The position numbers and the translations under genes were made by a program. The notes under the pieces were generated by a model. That model did not search any database. It was not told the DNA's origin and worked only from the letters and a program-made list of their open reading frames with translations. Of a stretch of DNA of 64,000 nt, positions 55,663 through 64,000 are shown one piece after another. Each line of letters starts with the position of its first letter. The first letter of the stretch is position 1. Source of the DNA: Halisarca cf. caerulea (lineage: Eukaryota > Porifera > Demospongiae > Chondrillida > Halisarcidae); NCBI GenBank assembly GCA_963170055.1, contig CAUJGJ010000444.1:7171618-7235617 (forward strand), in the 5' to 3' direction.

Positions 55663-56159
55663 AAGGAGAAGAATAGTACCCGAACGGAAGTATCCTGTCC
55701 TCAACCAGTCAAGCTGTACAATCAGCACACAGGAGGGATTGACTTGGCGGATTCGCAGAGGAAACTCTACAGCTGCAGCAGAAAGTGGAGACGATAGTGG
55801 ATGCACCTTTTCTACTTCCTTGTGGATGTTGCCGTCGTTTACTCCCACATCTTGAGCCAGGAATCTCCAGACTACTTCAAGATGACGTTGAAGGAGTACG
55901 TCCTGCATCTGGCCAAGGAGTTGATGTCCCAGCAGACCTCAAGAAAGGGGAAAGGCCGCCCATCAGTTGACAGACTCCATTTGCGTGATTCTGCGGCCAT
56001 CACTTCCTGGCAAAGGACTCTAATCAGCAGAGTGCCGCATTTGTACCACTAAAGATAAGCGAGTAAGGACTTCCTACTTTTGCGTTGCCTGTAATCTACA
56101 GGAACCAATCCATCTCTGTACTTCCCCATATTTTGGTATGTACCACAAGAGGCAGCAGT
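55663..56159 (+). pseudogene. piggyBac-like transposase, C-terminal fragment
   Basis: CPQPVKLYNQHTGGIDLADS and QRKLYSCSRKWRR are followed by an in-frame TAG (about 55796), then WMHLFYFLVDVAVVYSHILS. This is the YN..MGG.DL.D......Y....KW...LF....D.A..N..ILY signature of piggyBac. A +1 shift near 56050 leads to the C-terminal Cys-rich ribbon (SYFCVACNLQEPIHLCTSPY, FGMYHKR), ending TAG at 56157-56159. It abuts the MITE at 55660. Confidence 0.85.
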
Positions 56160-57305
56160 AGTTCCATATAACTGTTATCTGTCCATATATTATCATAATG
56201 TTTCACTATAATCTCTTATAAAACGGAAATCTGTCAATCTGTGCTGCGCTTTTAAACTTAAACATGTTACTACAAACACATTGATTGCCCTATAGAACAG
56301 ATCTATGATAAGGCATGCAAAAAAGTAGAAATAAAAAATGGAACTTTTGGATTGTTTTTGCTTAGGATTAAAGGGGAACATTGTAGGTGGACACAGTTTC
56401 AAACACCACATACTGTACTAGCCTATTAGAAAGATGTCTGGCAAGGGTTTTGAGTTTGTAAATAAATATTTTGACAAAGCTGGCAAACCTAAACAGCAAA
56501 GTAGGTACATCAAATGTTGTGATATATACGCACATCAATAAGGAAATTGTTGGGTCCTTTCTGACAGAAAAGTCTGATAGAAAAGTCTACCAAACACAAG
56601 ACCCAATTGTGTAGATTTTGCAACACTTCAACAGGGTGCAGGAGAAGGGGCATAGGTGCAACTTTGTGTACCTCAACAGCAAGGAGCTAAAACAAATAGT
56701 AAGCTTCCTTAAAGTACTGCCTACAAATACATACATGATACAACTGATTACTGCCCTGCCCTGTCATAGGTGGAAAGCACACAAGGTCAAAGCCGACAAG
56801 AAGATAGCTCCTTACAGTCCCAGGGAGTCAGCTACATTCCCTCAGCCATCCGCAGCTCCGCACCATGCACCACCCTTCATGACACACACCCTACCTATGC
56901 CACATTATGCCCCATACCCTGTAACATTTTACACACCACACCCAATCCACTACTACACACCACATATTCTACAATATCCTCAACGCTACGCGACCACATG
57001 CAAATGACACACGTGCGCCAATAACCATGACACCACTACCTACTTACACCATCACCACTGCCAACTACACAAACAGCAAACACTAAAGGACAACAGAATA
57101 GTACATAGATACACACCAACCCAGATAGGGGATCACTACATACATAGAAGTAACTACACTACACAGACAATACAATGTATATTTTATCTAAAGATAAGAC
57201 TAGGGAGTATTGCAACAGCTCTTCTGGAAGATCACTGTCAGTACTGTTACCAAATGTTTGGGATTGCTCAAAGACATCGAATATACATGGATGGCACCAA
57301 ATGAA
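56160..57305. other. No recognised gene; His/Pro/Tyr-rich frame
   Basis: A 129-codon frame at 56618-57007 has a low-complexity C-terminal half rich in His, Pro, Tyr and Thr (PPFMTHTLPMPHYAPYPVTF). The DNA is a decayed CACACC/TACACAC repeat continuing to about 57170. I would not call it a gene without transcript evidence. Confidence 0.35.
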
Positions 57306-58211
57306 CAAGCGATTCGAGTTTAAAAAACTCGTGGGCCGCCTACGGCCCTGGAAACTCGAATCGCTTGTCATTATTCACAAAACTAACGCTTCGAAGATCT
57401 CTTCAGCTTTAAAAGACTCTTCACTGATGAAATGAGGAGCAAATGTTCCAATTTTGTCAAATTATAGCCAAGAATTTAGTACTACCTTATGTCCAGCATG
57501 TTGTTGACATATATATATACAGTACGGTTCATGGAAAAGTAAACGATTTTAACTTTTCACCTTTAGCTATTTCCGGGTAAAAGTTAACGGAATAGTGCTA
57601 AAAGTTAACCGTTAACCTTTAACCGTTAACTCCCTACTACCGCCTCGCTATATGACGTAGTAATATTCTTATGCAATAAGTCGCCGAAGATACATTTCAG
57701 CCTTGTTGCGGCAAGCGAAAGTGCTGTATTAGGCTTCGAAGTTTTATTTTATCAAATTCTTGTAATTTTGAATCTGGTTAACGATAGATACAATTCTCAT
57801 CGGATTCCAATACATTGAAAGCGGTTTGTCCGAGATGCGACAAGGAGACGGTGTTTGGAATCCGCGTTGAAGATGCGTAGAAGGGCTGGCATAACTGAGA
57901 ACATTCAAATCGGCGAAGGAGTTACTATTAAGTATTCATCATGACACGTTGCTTGCAATACGCTATTAAAATGATAGCTAAAAAGCCTTCAAGAATCAAC
58001 AAAATGGCGATGTTTCGTCTCATACGTCAGTAGTTACGTCACAAATACGTGTTACATATCAGTTAGAAGTTAACTATTAACAGTTAACCGTTAACTTTTA
58101 ACTGGTTAACGTTTACTTTTCCATGAACCGTACTGTATATATATATATAGACATCGTTACGGACCATTACGGACACTTCCGGTGAAAGTGAAAATAATAT
58201 AGGGGCCGCCC
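57306..58211 (+). repeat. Hairpin MITE, subfamily b, split by a TA element
   Basis: AAGCGATTCGAGTTTAAAAA, CTCGTGGGCCGCCTACGGCC, ACTCGAATCGCTTG hairpin, ACTCTTCACTGATGAAATG, CATGTTGTTGACATATATAT, [insert 57520-58135], (TA)n, GACATCGTTACGGACCATTA, CGGACACTTCCGGTGAAAGT and AATATAGGGGCCGCCC. Confidence 0.8.
57520..58135. mobile_element. TA-flanked element, 616 bp, with GTTAAC-rich ends
   Basis: Perfect inverted ends of 26 bp (begin CAGTACGGTTCATGGAAAAG) flanked by TA, inserted in the (TA)n tract of the subfamily b MITE. Clusters of AGTTAACCGTTAACTTTTAA-like units lie inside both ends (57580-57630 and 58060-58115), suggesting reiterated protein-binding sites. Tc1/mariner- or pogo-type MITE. Confidence 0.9.
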
Positions 58212-58429
58212 AAAAACAAAACAAGTTTGGTGTTTATAGTAAAAGAATCCCATCTGAACACATTACAGCAATCATTATGGTTAAGATCCCTATGAATGAA
58301 GCAAGCCTATGCGGTGAGGTTAATGGTAGATAGACCATCCATACATTTAGATCTACTGCCTATCCAGGCCATCAGGAGAGTACCATAAAGCATAGAGATA
58401 AAGATGGTACAGGCACTTCAACCACATTG

Positions 58430-58640
58430 AATGTACCCAGTCCCTGTGAAGCACTCCACTAGCTACAATGATTTCATGGGTGGTGTAGACAAAAGTGATC
58501 AGCTCATCAGCTACCATAGTGCGCTTTGCTGAACAAAGATACTGGGAAACTTTTTTTACCACCTAATCAGTCATCAATCTATTATTCTTCACAAGCTGGA
58601 CCATTTTTGAAGTGGGCACAAGCAATCAACAGAAAGTGAT
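58430..58640 (+). pseudogene. piggyBac-like transposase fragment (second lineage)
   Basis: PVPVKHSTSYNDFMGGVDKS followed by DQLISYHSALC matches the YN..MGGVDKSDQ....Y piggyBac motif. A TGA follows, then LGNFFYHLISHQSIILHK in frame, fitting the next helix. It differs from the 55663 fragment, so it derives from another element. Confidence 0.75.
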
Positions 58641-59230
58641 TTTTAGGGGCTGTCTGCGGCACCCCTATAATATTTTCATTATGAATTCCAGAAGTGTAAT
58701 GCTCTATTCACATATATATGTATGCAACAGGAAGTAGCACATAAAAATGGCTGCTGGAAAGAAAGAAGCCTTAAATAAGCAACGGTTTATTTCTGCAACA
58801 ATGGTATCAGGTTTATGAAGGAATTTTATCTTTCAGCTTTGTATATTTCACCTTTGTTGCAATTTTGAAGAAACTTCGCTGCATTTTGGCAGGGTTTCAG
58901 CCACAATTTTATCCTTCATCCTTCCTATCCTTCTTACAACTACCTTATGCAGTGGACTTTTCTCTTTCATCTGATACTAGTTTTGTCCCTTTCAAAGCAC
59001 TTCTAGACATGCGGACATTGACCTTTACTGTAAAAACAGTATTTTTTTAGATTTATATTTACTTATTTTCGCATACAATGTGGGCTTGTTTTCTTGGTTT
59101 AGTGTTTCGATTTAAATGAGTCTGAAATTATTTCTGTGAGTCAAAATCATATGTATTTGTCACCGCTTTTTGGCGGCAGCCATTTTTTAGTATTCTAAAA
59201 TCCGCTATAATGAGCCTGTGTGACCCTACT
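58641..59230. repeat. Repeat related to 1220-1410 and to CACAGGCTCATTATAG repeats
   Basis: TAGGGGCTGTCTGCGG...CCC, TTCCAGAAGTGTAATGCTCT, ATGGCTGCTGGAAAGAAAGA and AACAATGGTATCAGGTTT are the inverse of the 1220-1400 segment. The right end (CCGCTATAATGAGCCTGTG) is the inverse of the repeat start at about 21327 and 33156. Short frames inside are not supported as genes. Confidence 0.6.
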
Positions 59231-59533
59231 TTTCCTGCCCACACAAAGGATAAAAGTAGGGGCTTGTAGCCAGACTACCTGTGTCCTACCCACTATTGTT
59301 GGGCCAATGGTCCGCAGCAAGTCTGGAGCAAGTAGGGACCACGGACAATTTTCAAATACCTTATTTTAGGAAGGTGTTGTAATAGGAAACAATAACAATG
59401 AATACAAGAGATGTAGGTACATGAGATGGTGAAGCACACTGCATTGACAAAATAATGGTAGATTTTGTCACTTAGTGCATGCACGCTGTGTCATCATATA
59501 CATAAGCCGACTCTGAGTACAATCTATGTGCAT
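59231..59533. other. No recognisable feature
   Basis: Nothing in this stretch could be tied to a gene or a repeat end. Confidence 0.4.
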
Positions 59534-60095
59534 TGTATAACATTTAAAAATGGAAAAAAGATGTAGGGATAAAAATTGTCAACGTCAAAAAACATTGGAA
59601 CAAGGTAGGGTTGTTTGCTACACAGGGCTGGACGGGCATAGGGGTAGACGTGCATAGGGCTAGACATGCAATGGACTAGACGAACATAGGGTTAGACATA
59701 CATAGGGCTAGGTAGGCATAGGGATAGGCATACATGGGGCTAGACGGGCATAGAGCTAGACAGAGGTGGGTTGGACTGGGTACAGTGTGCATATTCCTAA
59801 ATCCCGCAGCTAAAGTATTAACACAGGATGTAGGAATTTGCACACTGTACCCAGTCCAACCCACCTCTGTCTAGCTCTATGCCCGTCTAGCCCCATGTAT
59901 GCCTATCCCTATGTATGTCTAGCCCTATGTTCGTCTAGTCCATTGCATGTATAGCCCTATGCACGTCTATCCCTATGCCCGTCCAGCCCTGTGTAGCAAA
60001 CAACCCTACCTTGTTCCAATGTTTTTTGACGTTGACAATTTTTATCCCTACATCTTTTTTCCATTTTTAAATGGTTTTTATATGGTTCTTGTCCA
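59534..60095. repeat. Large near-perfect palindrome, arms about 270 bp
   Basis: The left arm (AAGATGTAGGGATAAAAATT ... GGTACAGTGTGC) and right arm (GTGCACACTG-type mirror ... AATTTTTATCCCTACATCTT) are reverse complements with few mismatches, including the CATAGGGCTAGA minisatellite units. The spacer is about 50 bp (AGCTAAAGTATTAACACAGG). The high arm identity indicates a recent head-to-head duplication or homogenisation. Such structures are prone to assembly artefacts. Confidence 0.88.
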
Positions 60096-60655
60096 TATAC
60101 TTTTTGCTTGTAAATAATAGGTTATAGGTAGTGGCTGTCATGCAACGATGTATAGCCACAAACAGAGTTTATCCAAGTCATCCACTAAAGTGTCATACGC
60201 AAACATAATAATATTGATAGCAAGTAAACATCAATGTAGCCAAAGTATGCATAGAGCTATACAGTATGACAAACCTTGGTACATTGTTTTAGTATTTTTG
60301 TGGAATTGACAGTCGTGCCTGCACCCCATTTCCATTTTCACAAAGTATTATATAGGTCTTGTACATGTAATTCTGGTTTGGATAATATTGGGTTACTTCT
60401 AGTGACAACTTACTTACAAGTGAGTATATGCCTATTGATCTACGTATTCTTTACTGTTTCACTGAAAACTAGCACAAAAGAGGTGCAAGATACGAGTACG
60501 AGCCAGCCCAATACGACTCGGCCATTTTTAAAATGGCGGATTAAAACAAATTTTGTGGTAAAATCGGGATTGTTTAGCTTTTCCATCGAACGAATTTCTT
60601 CTAAAGGTAAAAAAGGCACCACTGTGAGTATGGTTGGTTAAAATGGTGGTAAAAT
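60096..60655 (-). repeat. Continuation of the inverse copy of the 9590-10340 repeat
   Basis: Reverse complement of 9590-10090, with landmarks TTGACAGTCGTGCCTGC, CACAAAAGAGGTGCAAGATA, CGGCCATTTTTAAAATGGCG and GATTGTTTAGC. Together with the palindrome it shows the element once extended beyond one arm. Confidence 0.75.
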
Positions 60656-60708
60656 CAATCTTGAATACCTCTTCTAACGAGCCCTAGCCTGTTCTACGAG
60701 AAGAATCA

Positions 60709-60740
60709 GAATAAGAAGAAGAAGAAGAAGAAGAAGAAGC
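60709..60740. repeat. (AAG)n microsatellite
   Basis: Uninterrupted AAG units followed by two CCGAAG variants. No gene context. Confidence 0.85.
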
Positions 60741-61439
60741 CGAAGCCGAAATGGTGACCTTTCACGCTATGTAAACTTTGGAAAATATAGCTCATATAAG
60801 GCACCCAGAAGCTTCTTGTATACTTAGATGTATCGAAAAACGCTCGTAGAAGTCAAATATGCTGCTTTTGGAGCTCCAAAATGTACCAGAAGCGAGTTTT
60901 CAGCGAAAATACAGTCGGCTTTAATGTATGGGCGGCCATGTATTTTCGCGTCATCCCTACATATGAACCACTACCGTGGTTCATGATATGGCAGGGGCTC
61001 CATATTTTGTAAAGTAAATGGGTGAAATGCAAAAAGCCTTGTTCCTGTGGACGTCAATGTCATGGATCTTAGTGTAACAGCAACAAAAGCAACATCTTCC
61101 ATTGTTACCCGTACTCTGGGCATGCAAGATCCATATTGCATAATTGAGTCACTAGTCAGGTCCAACATCAAGTACCCTGTATTACCCAAAATGACCTGTG
61201 GTTGGCCTCAGGGACACAGGAAAGTGAGAGAATTGATGTTTAAAACCTTCCCTTTCTCAGAAAGCCCAAGAAGGTTGAGAAGACAATAAAGACTATTGCA
61301 CTCACAATTTGTACATGGATATTGCATTTGCTACTTTCCCTGAAGAACTGGCATCTTGCATTAGTGGTACGGATTCTTCTAAGGAAAGCTCTATAATACA
61401 ACCATGACAATTCATCATGTTGAGATCAGGGTACATAAC
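60741..61439. other. Unassigned; palindrome and an orphan 80-codon frame
   Basis: ATGAACCACTACCGTGGTTCAT near 60963-60984 pairs its 9-bp arms. The frame at 61047-61289 (SSIVTRTLGMQDPYCIIESL and onward) has no domain I recognise. No support for a gene. Confidence 0.3.
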
Positions 61440-61731
61440 CCGAGATTGGATACCATAAAACAGGAGCAAATAAATTTACAAGTGTGGTAATAAAGCCGTA
61501 AAAACGCTCCACACTTTATATTATAGTGCTTCATGCACCACTTCACAATACATGGGTGCTTACCAACAGAACTTTGAAAGAACATACATGCGGTATGGAG
61601 AGGCTTCCGTGGAATCTAGTGTGACGCATTACCGTGAGAAAAAGCCCTATGAGTGTTGAATACCTTATCATTAGTTTTCATGTCACTTATGTTTTGAGAT
61701 GACTTCACGACCACAGTCACTTCAGAAGGAG
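61440..61731. repeat. Decayed copy of the array 3' flank
   Basis: CCATAAAACAGGAGCAAA, ACAAGTGTGGTAATAAAG, GTGCTTACC and GAAAGAACATACATGCGGTA follow the order of 26450-26880, at much lower similarity. This suggests an older array unit on the right side as well. Confidence 0.45.
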
Positions 61732-62905
61732 CGCATGTGGAACATGTCCGAATCTGCCCTGCGTGCTAATTAGTTGGAATCTGAGCAAAAATGTTATTCA
61801 ATGGCTTCAAGTCATGTGACATGTGCATGATAAATCGTGAGGATAATATGTGTACGCATTAAGTTTGTTTTTCTGCAGCAATCATTTTGCATTTTCTGTA
61901 CACTTGCGAACGTTCATCCCGATAAAATTCGTTCAATCGTATTCGCTCTGGGAAGAAGGTTGGCTAAAGCGCGTTGATAATCAGTATTTTAATATCCCGG
62001 AAACAGCAAGGCGTTCCGAGATGGCATGCTATTTTCTCTCAACGGGTTCAATTCGAACCCATTGAGGAGAAAAATGAAGATAGGCCATTCTATTCCAAAG
62101 TAAAACATTCGTTATTTAGATTTAAAAGCAACGGCTACCGCCGGATATTACGCACCTTACTTCGACTCTGATATCCGACGTTAAAGTTCTTTGAATCGTC
62201 GTCAAAAGTATCCTCCTCCTGTTACAAATGTTCTGACTCCTTTAAAATGTATTTCGTTCGGCGTATCATTCACTGCCATGCTCGTCATGTCTTCAGACCG
62301 AATTTAGTCCTCACGTCCACTGTAGTACATCACGCGCATGTCATGTGACAAAATGGCCTCAACGAGTCATTCGTTAAGGTGTATCTTTAATGGCCAGGAG
62401 CCAAAAAGTTAAGGCCGATTAGCCTAGTCTTTTTAGATTTTTCGAATAATCATAGGCAACTTTAGACTTTCCATGTGGGGGATTTTGATTGTTGTCTTCC
62501 TACAAAAGTTACAAGCCAAAATGTTAGTGTCTGTTGTGTCAATTTATGGTTTTCAGTGATTTTCTCAGTAACTGTTCCACGTACAAAAATCCCCCACATG
62601 GAAGTTTTAGATATTGCTATAAGGTACCTCTTTACCCTTTTTGGTCTCCATAGCTTTCAATCTCCAGTGGCTCCCGGCGTTTTTGTGCCTTTAGATATGG
62701 CGAAGAAAACTACTTCTAACTTCGTCTTCACATATGCTATTACTTCGATTTTGGGCTCAAAATGGAGACAATACAACACACTACACGATGATATTTCTTT
62801 CGAAGAGATACAATAGACCTACGAAAAGAAATGGGACCAAAAGCGAACCTAAATTTTTTCGCAACCTGAAGACTTACAAGTGCAAATGGACATGTTCCAC
62901 ATGCG
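61732..62905. mobile_element. 18-bp-TIR element, 1174 bp, AG duplication
   Basis: Ends CGCATGTGGAACATGTCC (61732-61749) and GGACATGTTCCACATGCG (62888-62905) are perfect inverted repeats, flanked by AG (61730-61731, 62906-62907). About 50 bp inside the left end match the MITE at 26485, and about 70 bp inside the right end match both other members. The interior includes a 113-codon frame at 62475-62816 and a mirrored CCATGTGGGGGATTTT / AAAATCCCCCACATGG-type pair (about 62471 and 62588), without a recognisable transposase. Confidence 0.87.
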
Positions 62906-62907
62906 AG

Positions 62908-64000
62908 AGCATTCAAGAATAACATATCATAACTAACACATACATTAGCTATCACCTATTGCTAAGGTTTGTAGTTTAAATATGATAAGAGATCAAAGAT
63001 TTTGTCTCGTGTGGAACATTTGTTTGAAGATTCCTGGAAAATATAAGCTGCTACACATTGGTATCTATGAAATTCTTCAATCCTTAATTGTGATTATGAG
63101 TACAATGGAAAGAAGTCCTTTAATGTTCATAGGTCAAATATCTGGCAAGATCAGTTAACTAAACAGACGAAAGTTTATGCTGTAAAAACCTTCTTACATT
63201 ATGATTACCATGGTATCATGTCATGTCATCCTTTGAATCTAACTACAGTAGCTATTTCTATTTTCTCATCAGTGTCTATTTTCCTCTTGACACACAATAA
63301 ATTTTCAAACAATGAAGTCTGGAAACATGTAAACCTTCCAAGCACTAAATCTAGATATACGCACAAATTTACACACATTTTACATTTAGAAATACCTTGT
63401 AGTACATGAAAAGCATTGCGTACATTACATATAAGTAAAGAATACCATTACTCAACGAAATAGTGTCTTATCAATTCTATTCCTGAGACTGTGATAGTTG
63501 ACTTCCTTTCAATGAGCACTTTTCAATGCACACCTTCAGTACCTAAACTATAGTAAATGATGTAAACCTACAAATAGGCATGAAACTACCAAATTATAAA
63601 AAAATGTTATGCCAATTAAGGAACCCATGTCACTCAGCTAACGCTTGAGTTGTCAGTATCCATAATTGTTTGTCCTATAAAACTCTAACAGCAAACATCA
63701 ACTACTATTGAGTTGTAGCTTCTTATTGTATTGTGTAAGATACTTTGTATCCCGGTATCAACAAATAGCTAAAGTATCAGTGTAAACAGATGAAGTTGCA
63801 TAATGCAAATTACAAGTGTTCATGCCATACATCTGGCTTAAAATGAGTACTCAAGGGTTAAAGCTCCCATTCACAGTTACTTTAAGGGTTAATGTACATG
63901 TTCAGGGTTAATGTACATGTTCAATGTACAGTGAATTCTCATTAATCCACCACCGCTTTATTTGCCAAACCCACTTATCTGCCATCAATTTTGTGCATGA
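62908..64000. other. No recognised gene; Tigger-like terminus at the window end
   Basis: Mostly featureless AT-rich sequence. AGGGTTAATGTACATGTTC is tandemly repeated at about 63886-63925. CAGTGAATTCTCATTAATCC at about 63929 looks like a pogo/Tigger terminal repeat whose element continues beyond the window. Confidence 0.4.

Overview
This is a eukaryotic, almost certainly metazoan, nuclear window: genes are split by phase-conserved GT-AG introns, encode secreted modular adhesion-type proteins (AMOP, VWD, EGF, VWA), and sit in AT-rich DNA crowded with DNA transposons and MITEs. The mixture (compact intron-rich genes, many foldback MITEs, piggyBac/Tigger/Harbinger/hAT/KDZ-like remnants) would fit a demosponge such as Amphimedon, but I cannot prove the species; a cnidarian is the main alternative.

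The core of the window (about 6.4-48.4 kb) is a head-to-tail array of one gene family. Three complete copies can be spliced by hand into uninterrupted reading frames: copy A (11056-25510, 11 exons, 1049 aa), copy B (30191-40720, 10 exons, 1079 aa) and copy C (41697-48200, 9 exons, 1016 aa). Each has a TATA box, a signal peptide, an IPT/Ig-like E-set module, a Mesh/SUSD2-like linker, an AMOP domain, a VWD domain, two or three EGF modules and a C-terminal VWA domain. A remnant of a fourth unit (6423-6515 plus 3' flank) lies upstream, and a decayed 3' flank lies near 61.5 kb. A and B are close sisters; C is more diverged and keeps residues that look ancestral (GDPH in VWD, Asp in the third MIDAS motif) that A and B have both changed.

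Because A, B and C are alignable through introns, each serves as an empty-site control for the others. This fixes exact ends and target duplications of many insertions: a 4.2-kb Tigger in intron 2 of A carrying a 1.6-kb element of a distinctive 18-bp-TIR family, itself carrying a hAT-like MITE; a hAT-like MITE in intron 1 of A; TTAA elements in introns of B; and a precise-looking intron loss in B.

The left flank (0-11 kb) holds piggyBac, Harbinger, LINE and MITE debris. The right flank (48.5-64 kb) holds fragments of a DIRS-like tyrosine recombinase, a KDZ-like transposase with intact splice phases, retroelement gag-like pieces, two piggyBac C-terminal remnants, several foldback elements, and a second full-length member of the 18-bp-TIR family (61732-62905). 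No rRNA, tRNA or CRISPR array was recognised.
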